Shown: positions 49,948 through 57,991 of the stretch, one piece after another
Layout of the letters: every line of letters begins with the position of its first letter
Numbering within the stretch: position 1 is the first letter of the stretch
NCBI RefSeq assembly: GCF_022899355.1
Contig: NZ_JALJCK010000003.1
Span: 513,940-577,939, forward strand
Reading direction: 5' to 3'
DNA: 64,000 nt
Source of the DNA: Shinella yambaruensis
GTDB lineage: Bacteria > Pseudomonadota > Alphaproteobacteria > Rhizobiales > Rhizobiaceae
The notes under the pieces: model-generated
Databases searched by the model: none
Told to the model about the DNA's origin: nothing
What the model saw: the letters and a program-made list of their open reading frames with translations, nothing else
Position numbers and translations under genes: made by a program

Positions 49948-51021
49948 TCAGTTCTTGATCTGGTCGGCCGTGTAGTAGCCCGAGTCCGTGACGAGGATCT
50001 GTTCCGCGTTGGACTTGTCGACGGCGACGGGCTTCAAGAGGTAGGACGGAACGACCTTGACGCCGTTGTCATAGGTCTTGGTGTCGTTCACTTCCGGCTC
50101 CTTGCCGTCGAGGATCGCGTTGACCATGCCGACCGTGACCTTGGCGAGCTCGCGCGTGTCCTTGAAGACCGTCGAATACTGCTCGTCGGCGAGGATCGAC
50201 TTGACGGAAGGCAGCTCGGCGTCCTGGCCGGTAACGACGGCCATCGGCTGGTCGCCCGAGCCGTAGCCGACGCCCTTCAGGGCCGACAGGATGCCGATGG
50301 ACAGACCGTCATAGGGCGAGAGCACGCCATCGACGCGGCCGTCGGTGTAGGTCGAGGAGAGCAGGTTCTCCATGCGGGCCTGCGCGACCGCGCCGTCCCA
50401 GCGCAGCGTGCCGACGGTTTCCATGCCGGTCTGGCCCGACTTGATGACGATGTCGCCGCTGTCGATCAGCGGCTGGAGAACCGACATCGCGCCGTCATAG
50501 AAGAAGAAGGCATTGTTGTCGTCCGGCGAACCACCGAAAAGCTCGACGTTCCACGGCTTGGTATCCGGGAACTTCGCCTTCAGGCCGTCGACGAGGCTCG
50601 TGGCCTGGAGGACGCCGACCTGGAAATTGTCGAAGGTGGCGTAGTAGTCGACATTGCCCGAATCGCGGATCAGACGGTCGTAGGCGATGACCTTCACGCC
50701 GGCATCGGCCGACTTCTGGAGGATGTCGGACAGCGTCGTGCCGTCGATGGCGCCGATCACGAGCACCTTGGCGCCCTTGGTGACCATGTTCTCGATCTGG
50801 GCGAGCTGGTTCGGGATATCGTCGTCAGCGAACTGCAGGTCCGGCGTGTAGCCGGCTTCCTTGAAAAGCTTTTCCATCGTCTCGCCGTCGGAAATCCAGC
50901 GGGTCGAGGTCTTGGTGGGCATGGAAATGCCGACCATGCCCTTGTCCTGGGCGAAGGACGGCGCCACGAACGACGCGACGCTGATGGCAGCGGCGGCGAG
51001 AAGCGAAGTGATCATTTTCAT
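49948..51021 (-). CDS. chvE: Periplasmic sugar-binding protein ChvE
   Basis: A 357-residue periplasmic binding protein of the galactose/xylose type. The signal peptide is [18 protein letters not shown] with cleavage after SFA (residue 24), followed by [21 protein letters not shown], close to Agrobacterium ChvE. In agrobacteria it both delivers sugars to GguA-GguB and docks on the sensor VirA to boost virulence; outside plant pathogens it serves uptake and chemotaxis. The first gene of the operon, divergent from gbpR. Confidence 0.96.
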   Translation of the reverse strand: MKMITSLLAAAAISVASFVAPSFAQDKGMVGISMPTKTSTRWISDGETMEKLFKEAGYTPDLQFADDDIPNQLAQIENMVTKGAKVLVIGAIDGTTLSDILQKSADAGVKVIAYDRLIRDSGNVDYYATFDNFQVGVLQATSLVDGLKAKFPDTKPWNVELFGGSPDDNNAFFFYDGAMSVLQPLIDSGDIVIKSGQTGMETVGTLRWDGAVAQARMENLLSSTYTDGRVDGVLSPYDGLSIGILSALKGVGYGSGDQPMAVVTGQDAELPSVKSILADEQYSTVFKDTRELAKVTVGMVNAILDGKEPEVNDTKTYDNGVKVVPSYLLKPVAVDKSNAEQILVTDSGYYTADQIKN

Positions 51022-51230
51022 TGAAAGGTCTCTCCCTGGTGCGCACTGGCCGAAATTGCAGCCAGGCATTGTTCTGTGCACGGGCGGGGTCGCATTCAGA
51101 CGACGGCCTGGACTGGAGGGCAGAAAGCCCGCCGGTCCCCACTCCCAAGGACCCCAGCGCACATTGGCGCAACGTCCACCGAATTGCCATAACTGTCAAA
51201 TGCAATGAGCTTCTAATTCGATATCAAAAT

Positions 51231-51258
51231 TGGTATATAGTATCGGATATATACTATT
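51231..51258. promoter_or_regulatory. chvE-gbpR operator region with inverted repeat
   Basis: A strikingly AT-rich island in GC-rich DNA. ATAGTAT (51237-51243) and ATACTAT (51251-51257) form a perfect 7-base inverted repeat around CGGATAT. A neighbouring ATATC...GGTAT pair lies just left. A TTGACA hexamer for the chvE direction lies at 51194-51199 (minus strand). LysR regulators such as GbpR bind T-N11-A sites in such divergent spaces. Confidence 0.65.
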
Positions 51259-51277
51259 TTTATCGATCGAGGTAACG

Positions 51278-52285
51278 ATGCGTTTGGACGATGACGTCGA
51301 CGAACAGCTCTTCCCCGGCGAGGGCGGTAGCGATCTCCAGAGCGTCGGCCTCCTGCGCAGCGGCCTGAAGCTCAGCCATCTGCGCATGATCGTCGCCATC
51401 GAGGAGCACAGGCAGGTCAGCGCGGCAGCCGATGCGCTGAACATCTCGCAGCCCGCTGCCTCCCGCATGCTGACGGAAATGGAGACCATCCTCAAGGCGC
51501 AGCTGTGCGAGCGCGTCTCGCGCGGCGTGGCGCTCACCGCCTTCGGCCGGGCTTTCGCGCGGCGCGCGCGCACCATTCTTCTGGAGCTGCGTGAAGTCGA
51601 CCGCGAGCTGTCCGCCCTGAAATCCGGCACCGGCGGCTCGGTCTTCCTCGGCTCGGTGACCGCGCCGGCGATCAGCCTCGCCGTGCCGGCGATCCAGCAG
51701 GTCAGCGCCGCCTATCCCGGCATCGAGGTGAACGTGCGCGTGGAGACGAGCAACGTGCTCGCGCGCGAGCTGCTGGCGGCGCGGCAGGACTTCATCATCG
51801 CCCGCGTGCCCGACGATCTCAATCCGCGGCTCTTCAACGTCACCGAGATCGGCATCGAAAAGGCCTGCCTCATCGTGCGCAAGGGCCATCCGCTGCTCGA
51901 AAAGCCCGTCGCCAGCCTTGCCGACCTGCCGCACTACGACTGGGTCTTCCAGCCGGCCGGCACGCTTTTACGCCGGCGCATCGAGGAGCTGTTCCTCGCC
52001 GCCGGCGTGCCGCTGCCGTCCACCGTGGTCAACACCTCGTCCATCCTGCTGACGACCGCCATCGTCTGCGGCTCGAACGCGATCGCCCCCGTCGCCCGCG
52101 ACATGGCCGTCTTCATCGCCGATGTCGGCGCGCAGGCGGGCGAAATCAGCATCCTCAACACCGATTTCGAGATCGACATCAAGCCGTACAGCCTTATCTC
52201 CGTCAAAGGCAGGGCGCTGCCGCCGAGCGCCAAACTGCTCTATGATCTGATCCTGCAACGCAGCCGGATGCTGGCGCCGGACTGA
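51278..52285 (+). CDS. gbpR: LysR-family regulator GbpR
   Basis: A 335-residue LysR regulator. The helix-turn-helix is at about residues 35-75 (LKLSHLRMIVAIEEHRQVSAAADALNISQPAASRMLTEMETIL), and the GbpR/PecT-like subgroup is indicated by an unusually long tail before it (MRLDDDVDEQLFPGEGG). In Agrobacterium GbpR, encoded divergently from chvE, activates chvE in response to sugars. ATG 51278 has GAGG upstream. Confidence 0.93.
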   Translation: MRLDDDVDEQLFPGEGGSDLQSVGLLRSGLKLSHLRMIVAIEEHRQVSAAADALNISQPAASRMLTEMETILKAQLCERVSRGVALTAFGRAFARRARTILLELREVDRELSALKSGTGGSVFLGSVTAPAISLAVPAIQQVSAAYPGIEVNVRVETSNVLARELLAARQDFIIARVPDDLNPRLFNVTEIGIEKACLIVRKGHPLLEKPVASLADLPHYDWVFQPAGTLLRRRIEELFLAAGVPLPSTVVNTSSILLTTAIVCGSNAIAPVARDMAVFIADVGAQAGEISILNTDFEIDIKPYSLISVKGRALPPSAKLLYDLILQRSRMLAPD

Positions 52286-52296
52286 GGAGGCCTTTC

Positions 52297-52800
52297 ATGT
52301 TCGGCATGACCGTGTTCGAATCCGTGCTGGAACGGCTGAAGGCCGAGGCGCGCCAGGCCGCCGGGGAAGAGGCGGAGGACGAAGCCCCCGACGATGACGT
52401 CCAGGCCGAGGTGCGCGGCCTGCCCTCCGGCTTCGCCGGCCTCGGCACGGGCGGCGCCTTCGTCTCCGGCTCCCAGGCCGCCGCCGCCTATCTCGATCTC
52501 TACGAGGAGCCCGCCCCGGTCGAGCCGGAGCAACCGGCGCCCGCCGAACCGCCTCCGCCCCCGCCGCATCTCCTGCGCATCGCGCCGGAGGAGGTGGCCA
52601 GCGACCTTGGCCTTGACGGCAGGGAAAGCGTGGACGAACTGCTCGCCCGTAGGCGTGGCTTTGCCCGGGAAAACCATCCCGACCGCGCGCCGGAGGAACT
52701 GCGTGCCAATGCGACCCTGCGCATGAAGATCGCCAACATGCTGATCGACGAGACGATCCGGCGGATCAATGTCGAAAGGAGCCTCGGCCTGTCGCGCTGA
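52297..52800 (+). CDS. Hypothetical protein with C-terminal J-domain-like helix
   Basis: A 167-residue soluble protein that starts 11 bases after gbpR, so it may share its transcript. The middle (residues 71-91) is a proline- and glutamate-rich linker. The C-terminal segment has DELLARRRGFARENHPDR with an HPD tripeptide at 127-129 and a following ANMLIDETIRRI helix, as in DnaJ J-domains, but the preceding part of the J-domain is weakly conserved. It may stimulate DnaK; the assignment is speculative. An in-frame ATG three codons in is an alternative start. Confidence 0.65.
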   Translation: MFGMTVFESVLERLKAEARQAAGEEAEDEAPDDDVQAEVRGLPSGFAGLGTGGAFVSGSQAAAAYLDLYEEPAPVEPEQPAPAEPPPPPPHLLRIAPEEVASDLGLDGRESVDELLARRRGFARENHPDRAPEELRANATLRMKIANMLIDETIRRINVERSLGLSR

Positions 52801-52830
52801 GCCCTGTCGCGAAAACCATCGCGACGCGCC

Positions 52831-53055
52831 TTAGCCCTTCGGCTCCTGCTCCGGCGGCTTTGCGGCCGGATCGGAGGGCTTGAAGAAGAGGATGAGCTGC
52901 GCGAAGGCATAGGCCGAGACGACGAGGAAGATCGTGCCCCAGGTCTGCTCGCCATTGTAGAATTCCACCGCCGTCCAGGCAGCGCAGACCCCGACCAAAA
53001 GCAGCCGCCGCCAGAGCGGACGGTAGAACGGATGATCGGGATCGATGAATTTCAT
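52831..53055 (-). CDS. Small two-helix membrane protein
   Basis: A 74-residue hydrophobic protein (MKFIDPDHPFYRPLWRR start). Helices are at about residues 17-35 (LLLVGVCAAWTAVEF) and 40-60 (TIFLVVSAYAFAQLILFF), with a short polar tail (DPAAKPPEQEPKG). Proteins with this start are conserved in rhizobia without known function. It is convergent with the J-like gene. Confidence 0.75.
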   Translation of the reverse strand: MKFIDPDHPFYRPLWRRLLLVGVCAAWTAVEFYNGEQTWGTIFLVVSAYAFAQLILFFKPSDPAAKPPEQEPKG

Positions 53056-53115
53056 GAACGTCTCCTCACGCTTCAGCGCCTACATAGGCGGTTTTCCCGC
53101 GCGAGGGAACGGCTT

Positions 53116-53910
53116 TCAAGCATCGACCCGGTCCAGGAACGCCGCAAGCTCGGCCGGCGCGATGTCGACCAGGTGACCCTTTTCGGGATAGGCGCCCGAG
53201 CGCACGTCGTCGGCATATTCGCGGAAGGCGGCGATGCGCTCCTGCTGCAGCCGGTCGTATTCGGCGGCGAAGTTGCGGTAGACCTTGGCATGGCGCGGAT
53301 AGTGCCCGCGGTTCTGGCCGAGCACGTCCTCGGCGAAGAGATATTGCGCATCGCAGCCCGTGCCCGCGCCCATGGAGAGCATGACGAGCCCCGTCCTCGC
53401 GCTGATCGCCGCGGCGATCTCGCCGGGCACCACCTCGATTTCGGCCGCGAAGGCGCCTGCCTCCTCCAGAGCCCTCACCTGCCGGAAGATTTCCATCGCG
53501 CTCTCGGCCGTCTTGCCGACGGCGCGGAAACCGCCGGTCCAGGTGGCCTTGGAGGGGATGAGCCCGACATGGCCGCAGACCGGGATGCCCTCCTCGCGCA
53601 GGCGCCGGACGGTGGAAAGCCCGGCGGCGCAATAGACGGCATCGCCCCCCGCCTTCATCGCCCGGAAGGCGCCGCGCAGGTAATCGTCCGCGGTGACGAA
53701 ATCGCCATATTCCAGTCCCGGAAAGGCAAAGACCGTGGGCGCGGCCTCGCGGAAGGCCGGCCCCAGCAGCGCCGGCGGCACGGAGACGAGGTCGATGCCC
53801 GCCTTCTCGGCGGCCTCCGCCTCCTCCAGCGTCACGACGCGCAGCATGGTGAGCTGCCGCTTGCCCTTCATCGCCTTGAGGTCGGCAACGGTTGGTCTTT
53901 TGGTCTTCAT
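53116..53910 (-). CDS. Divergent PanB-superfamily enzyme of the moc operon
   Basis: A 264-residue TIM-barrel protein related to ketopantoate hydroxymethyltransferase (PanB), which uses 5,10-methylene-THF. Shared parts are LTMLRVVTLEEAEAAEKAGIDLV, GHVGLIPSKATW and EIEVVPGEIAAAISA...MGAGTGCDAQ, with the conserved Glu in VPGE. The PanB metal motif VGDSLGM is missing; SVPPALLG takes its place. So it is not a standard pantothenate enzyme. It follows mocF by 20 bases on the same strand and probably acts in the same pathway; the substrate is unknown. Confidence 0.8.
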   Translation of the reverse strand: MKTKRPTVADLKAMKGKRQLTMLRVVTLEEAEAAEKAGIDLVSVPPALLGPAFREAAPTVFAFPGLEYGDFVTADDYLRGAFRAMKAGGDAVYCAAGLSTVRRLREEGIPVCGHVGLIPSKATWTGGFRAVGKTAESAMEIFRQVRALEEAGAFAAEIEVVPGEIAAAISARTGLVMLSMGAGTGCDAQYLFAEDVLGQNRGHYPRHAKVYRNFAAEYDRLQQERIAAFREYADDVRSGAYPEKGHLVDIAPAELAAFLDRVDA

Positions 53911-53930
53911 CCTGTCCTCCGGACCGCCCT

Positions 53931-55154
53931 TCAGGCGGCAAGCAATGTCTTCAGTTTGGTTTCCGGCGCGGCGAGCGCGGCCGGATCGGGATGCCGACGG
54001 GCGGCGATCAGCATTTCCGCAAGGCGGATGTCGCGGGCGACCGCATTGCCCTTGCCGATGCCGCTTGCCGCGATCAGCCGGCCCTCGGCATCGAGATGGA
54101 AGAGGAGGAAGGCGCCCTCGCCGAGGTCGCGCCGCACGGTCGTCGCCGCGCCGTCGGCCAGCCCCGCGATCTGCAGCGTCATGTCGTACTGGTCCGACCA
54201 GAACCACGGCACGGCACAATGCGCTTCCCCGCCGCCGAGCATGTTGGCCGCCGCAAGCTGGCCCTGCTCCTGCGCATTGCGCCAGGATTCGAGCCGGACG
54301 CGCCGGTCGCCGTAGAGCGGCAGCGGATAGGACGTGCAGTCGCCGGCCGCGAGGATATCCGGATCGGAGGTGCGCAGCAGGCCGTCGACGGCGATGCCGT
54401 TGTCCACGGCAAGCCCCGCCGCCTCCGCCAGTTCCGTGTTCGGCACGGCGCCGATGCCGACGACCAGCAGGCTGGCCGAGACGACGCGGCCGTCCTCCAG
54501 CGTGAGGCGAACCTCGCCCGGCCGCTCCTCGATGCCGGCAACCTTCGCGCCGCACAGCACCTCGACGCCTTCGGCCGCATGGCGGCTGGCGACGATCGCG
54601 GCGATCTCCGCCGGCACGCCGCGGCTGAGGACGCGCGGCAGGCCCTCGACGAGCGTCACGCTCGCACCGAGCTTGCGGGCGCTCGCCGCCAGCTCCAGGC
54701 CGATGAAGCCGCCGCCGAGAATGGCGACGTGGCTTCCCTCCACGAGATGGGCGCGAATGCGCGTTGCATCGTCATGGCTGCGAAGGGCGGCGATGCGCCC
54801 GCCGCAGGCCATGCCCGGCAGCGTGCGCGGACGCGCCCCGGTCGCCAGCAGCAATTTGTCATAGGGAAGCGCAGTGCCGTCGCCGAGCCGTACCCGCCGG
54901 CCGGCCCGGTCGATCTCAAGGACCGTGCGGCCGGAAAGCACCGCGATACCGGCGGCGGCATAACGCTCCGCGTCCGCGACGAGCTTCGGGCCGGCGCCGG
55001 CGACCAGCGCCTCCTTGGAAAGCGGCGGACGCTCATAGGGCAGATGCGTTTCGCTGCCGATCAGGGTGATCGTGCCGTCGAAACCCTTTTCCCTGAGCGC
55101 GAAGGCTGCGCGCGCGCCGCATTCGCCGGCGCCGACGATGACGAAATCCGCCAT
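53931..55154 (-). CDS. mocF: Ferredoxin reductase MocF
   Basis: A 407-residue FAD/NADH-dependent ferredoxin reductase. The FAD motif is VIVGAGECGARAAFALRE at the start, the NADH motif is VAILGGGFIGLELAASARKLG, and the third FAD region is DPDILAAGDCTSYP. In the moc system it passes electrons via the Rieske ferredoxin MocE to the oxygenase MocD during rhizopine demethylation. It lies 52 bases downstream of mocE. Confidence 0.9.
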   Translation of the reverse strand: MADFVIVGAGECGARAAFALREKGFDGTITLIGSETHLPYERPPLSKEALVAGAGPKLVADAERYAAAGIAVLSGRTVLEIDRAGRRVRLGDGTALPYDKLLLATGARPRTLPGMACGGRIAALRSHDDATRIRAHLVEGSHVAILGGGFIGLELAASARKLGASVTLVEGLPRVLSRGVPAEIAAIVASRHAAEGVEVLCGAKVAGIEERPGEVRLTLEDGRVVSASLLVVGIGAVPNTELAEAAGLAVDNGIAVDGLLRTSDPDILAAGDCTSYPLPLYGDRRVRLESWRNAQEQGQLAAANMLGGGEAHCAVPWFWSDQYDMTLQIAGLADGAATTVRRDLGEGAFLLFHLDAEGRLIAASGIGKGNAVARDIRLAEMLIAARRHPDPAALAAPETKLKTLLAA

Positions 55155-55206
55155 GGCGTGATCCTCCCGGGCGGTTCCGGCAGCCGGAACCGCGAAAACA
55201 AGAAAG

Positions 55207-55521
55207 CTAGAGCCCGATGAAGACCGTGCCGCCCTCGACCTTGACCGGATAGGTCCTGAGGTCGACGCAGACCGGTGCGCCCTTGGCCTCGCCGGTCTTG
55301 TAGTCGAAGCGGCCGTTATGCTTGGGACATTCGATGATGTGATCCATCACCAGCCCGTCGGCGAGGTGGATCTTCTCGTGGGTGCAGAGCCCGTCCGTCG
55401 CATGATAGGTGTCTTCCGGGCTGCGATAGATCGCGAAGGTGCGGCCTGCATGGTCGAAGCGGATGACATCCTCCTCGTCGATCTCGTCCGCTGCGCAGAC
55501 CTCGATCCAGGTGTCGCTCAT
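55207..55521 (-). CDS. mocE: Rieske [2Fe-2S] ferredoxin MocE
   Basis: A 104-residue Rieske-type ferredoxin. Cluster ligands are C46-T-H48 and C65-P-K-H68, in the order CxH-x16-CxxH. It carries electrons from MocF to MocD. It sits between mocD and mocF (26 bases after mocD), in the order known for rhizopine catabolism genes. Confidence 0.93.
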   Translation of the reverse strand: MSDTWIEVCAADEIDEEDVIRFDHAGRTFAIYRSPEDTYHATDGLCTHEKIHLADGLVMDHIIECPKHNGRFDYKTGEAKGAPVCVDLRTYPVKVEGGTVFIGL

Positions 55522-55547
55522 GGTCTCTCCTCCGATGATGTGCTGGT

Positions 55548-56633
55548 TTATTCGGCGGCCGCGACGGCCGGCTCGCTGTGGAATTCTTCCTTGTAGGGCC
55601 GCGCCGTCGCGGGCAGGTCGCGCTTGAGGAAGTAGTCCTCGTTGCGGAGCTGGCGCAGGAAGGCGGGGAGCATCTCCCGGTAGCCGTGCCACATGGACGG
55701 GTTCGGCGCCGGCAGGTCGTGCTTGATCATCGCATGCAGCCGCGGCAGCGCATGGTAGGGCACCATCGGGAACATGTGGTGCTCCACATGGTAGTTCATG
55801 TTCCAGTAGATGAAGCGGCTGACCGGGTTCATGTAGACGGTGCGGCTGTTCAGCCGGTGGTCGATGACATTGTCGGCAAGGCCGCCATGCTGGAGCAGTC
55901 CCGTCAAGACATGATGCCAGGCGCCATAAAGCCGCGGCAGGCCGATGAGCATGGCCGGCAGGATCGAGCCGAGCGCGAAACAGAGGGCGATGGTCGCACC
56001 GTAGATGGCGAGCCAGATGCGGGCGATGCGGATCGCCTTCGGCTGCTCGGAGGCGGGAATGAAGGTCTTTTCCGCCGCGCTCATCACGCCCGCCGCATTG
56101 CGCAGCATGTCGATGACGGCATGCCAGGCATCGAGCAGGCCGAAGAAATTGAGCACGAGGCGCGCGAGGTCCGGCGGACGCATCACGGCGATCTCCGGAT
56201 CACGGCCGACGATGACCGTATCCGTGTGGTGGCGCGTGTGGCTCCAGCGCCAGGTCACCGGGTTGCGCATGATCATGAAGCAGGCGATCTGGTAGACGGC
56301 GTCGTTCATCCACATCGTCTTGAAGGCCGTGCCGTGGCCGCATTCGTGCCAGCGGCTGTCGGAGGCCGAGCCATAGAGCACGCCATAGACGAGGAAGAAC
56401 GGCACCGCCCACCAGCTGCCCCACAGCCAGATGCCGGCAGCCCCGGTGACCAGCATGGTACCGAGCCAGATCGCGGTGTCGCGGATCGCCGGCGCGTCGC
56501 TGCGCTGCATCAGCGCCTTCATGTCCTTGCGGGCGATTTCGGTGTGATACCATTCGGCCGCGGCCAGGCCATTGGCCACGGCGGCCTCGGCATCGCGGCC
56601 AAGAAGGCTGTAATCCCGCTTCGTCGGCTTCAT
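55548..56633 (-). CDS. mocD: MocD, membrane di-iron oxygenase of the fatty-acid desaturase fold
   Basis: A 361-residue membrane di-iron enzyme. The three histidine boxes are HECGH (96-100), HTRHH (132-136) and HVEHH (282-286), with four or more hydrophobic helices between. MocD-type proteins, with ferredoxin MocE and reductase MocF, are required for 3-O-methyl-scyllo-inosamine (rhizopine) use and probably remove its O-methyl group. ATG 56633 is the start MKPTKRDYSLLGRDAE. First gene of the minus-strand operon, divergent from the LacI regulator. Related alkane or lipid desaturases remain an alternative. Confidence 0.88.
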   Translation of the reverse strand: MKPTKRDYSLLGRDAEAAVANGLAAAEWYHTEIARKDMKALMQRSDAPAIRDTAIWLGTMLVTGAAGIWLWGSWWAVPFFLVYGVLYGSASDSRWHECGHGTAFKTMWMNDAVYQIACFMIMRNPVTWRWSHTRHHTDTVIVGRDPEIAVMRPPDLARLVLNFFGLLDAWHAVIDMLRNAAGVMSAAEKTFIPASEQPKAIRIARIWLAIYGATIALCFALGSILPAMLIGLPRLYGAWHHVLTGLLQHGGLADNVIDHRLNSRTVYMNPVSRFIYWNMNYHVEHHMFPMVPYHALPRLHAMIKHDLPAPNPSMWHGYREMLPAFLRQLRNEDYFLKRDLPATARPYKEEFHSEPAVAAAE

Positions 56634-56742
56634 CCCTCGTCTCCTCCCTGCGGCGGCGCTTGCAGGCACCGCCTCGTCTGATGCACGAACGATACCGCCC
56701 CTGCTTGCATCTCTCAATCCCGCCATGATAGAATGCATCAAA

Positions 56743-56776
56743 TTCCATCATTCACTATCATTCCGCTTTGATGGAA
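56743..56776. promoter_or_regulatory. Inverted TTCCATCA/TGATGGAA pair between mocD and the LacI gene
   Basis: TTCCATCA (56743-56750) and TGATGGAA (56769-56776) are inverted copies 18 bases apart in the 162-base divergent space. The same half-site occurs in the hairpin at 57830-57859. It may be the operator of the LacI-family regulator; LacI-type regulators normally bind palindromes. Not tested. Confidence 0.45.
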
Positions 56777-56795
56777 AGATTTCAGGGAGGGGACC

Positions 56796-57827
56796 ATGGC
56801 ATCGCGACCCACCATTACGGATCTGGCGAAGGCCGCCGGCGTCAGCGTGGCGACGGTCGACCGCGTGCTGAACGGGCGCCACAAGGTGCGCGAGGAAACG
56901 GCGCGGCGGGTCTACGATGCCGCCAATGCGATCGGCTATCACGCGATCGGGCTCATCCGGCAGCGGGTCTTCGAGGACCTGCCGCAATACCGGCTGGGTT
57001 TCAGCTTCCAGCGCCCGGGCCAGGCCTTCTACCAGAATTTCGCGCGCGAGATCGAGATCGCCTGCAATGCCTGCACCACGGCACGCATCGTGCCGCAGGT
57101 CGACTTCATCAACGCGCAGACGCCGGCCGCGATGACGGACATGCTGCGGCAGCTCTCCGCCCGCAACCAGGCCCTCGCCGTCGTCGCCCCCGACTATCCG
57201 GCGACGACCGCCATGGTGGAGGACCTGAGGAACCGGGGCATTCCTCTCTTCTGCCTGCTCTCCGACTTCGCCATGGACGTGCGCCAGGGCTATATCGGCC
57301 TCAACAACATGAAGGTCGGCCGCACGGCGGCCTGGATGATCGCCCGCGGCGCCCGCCGGCCCGGCAAGGTGGCGATCTTCGTCGGCAGCCACCGCTTCCA
57401 CGGCCACGAGCTGCGCGAGATGGGCTTCCGCTCCTTCTTCCGCGAGAAGGGCCAGGATTTCGAGGTGCTGGACACGCTCGTCAATCTCGACACCAGCGAG
57501 ATCACCCACGAGGCGACCGCCAACCTGCTCGCCCAGCACCCCGATCTCGTCGGCCTCTATGTCGCCGGCGGCGGCATGGAAGGCGCGATTTCCGCCATCC
57601 GTGAAGAGGGTTACGGCGGGAAGATCCAGCTCATCGTCAACGAACTCACGCCCGAATCGAAGGCCGGCCTTGCGGACAACGTCGTCACCATGGCGATCAG
57701 CACGCCCCTGCCCGCCCTCTGCCGCGAGCTCGTCTCGCTGATGGTGACGGCCATCGAGAAGGGCGAGGCTGCCGTGCCCGGGCAGACGTTCCTGCCCTTC
57801 GATATCTTCCTTCCCGAGAACATCTGA
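56796..57827 (+). CDS. LacI-family regulator of the moc/inositol locus
   Basis: A 343-residue LacI/GalR repressor. The DNA-binding part is ITDLAKAAGVSVATVDRVLNGRHKVREETARRVYDAANAIGY (residues 6-47), followed by a periplasmic-binding-type effector domain (TSEITHEATANLLAQHPDLVGLYVAGGG). A strong ribosome site (GGGAGGGGACC) precedes the ATG. Located between mocDEF and the mocC/ABC/idhA genes, it probably senses inositol or rhizopine and controls both sides. Confidence 0.92.
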   Translation: MASRPTITDLAKAAGVSVATVDRVLNGRHKVREETARRVYDAANAIGYHAIGLIRQRVFEDLPQYRLGFSFQRPGQAFYQNFAREIEIACNACTTARIVPQVDFINAQTPAAMTDMLRQLSARNQALAVVAPDYPATTAMVEDLRNRGIPLFCLLSDFAMDVRQGYIGLNNMKVGRTAAWMIARGARRPGKVAIFVGSHRFHGHELREMGFRSFFREKGQDFEVLDTLVNLDTSEITHEATANLLAQHPDLVGLYVAGGGMEGAISAIREEGYGGKIQLIVNELTPESKAGLADNVVTMAISTPLPALCRELVSLMVTAIEKGEAAVPGQTFLPFDIFLPENI

Positions 57828-57829
57828 CA

Positions 57830-57859
57830 GGCTGGATGATGGTTTTCCATCATCCAGCC
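57830..57859. promoter_or_regulatory. 13-base perfect inverted repeat (GATGATGG-TTTT-CCATCATC)
   Basis: Arms GGCTGGATGATGG and CCATCATCCAGCC around TTTT begin two bases after the stop of the LacI gene. No T-run follows, so it is a poor intrinsic terminator; the TGATGG/CCATCA half-sites match the motif in the mocD-lacI space. It could be an operator for mocC or an mRNA stabilising hairpin. Confidence 0.55.
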
Positions 57860-57991
57860 GATGAATCTGTCAGCAATGAGGGCGTGGCCGGCGCCTTCGG
57901 CTTTGACGCCCGTCAAGCGCTTCCCGATCCTCATGCGTGCATGCGAGGCCGCCCTGTCGGCGGCCCCCGAAGACCGGAGGACCTCCATTCC

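Noticed and set aside
53116..54555. PanB-like protein as a 479-residue product
   Set aside because: The N-terminal half is antisense-like noise within mocF in another frame; the homologous part begins at ATG 53910.
57830..57859. Intrinsic terminator for the LacI gene
   Set aside because: The stem is strong but no T-run follows; the half-sites recur at the mocD promoter, so an operator is more likely.
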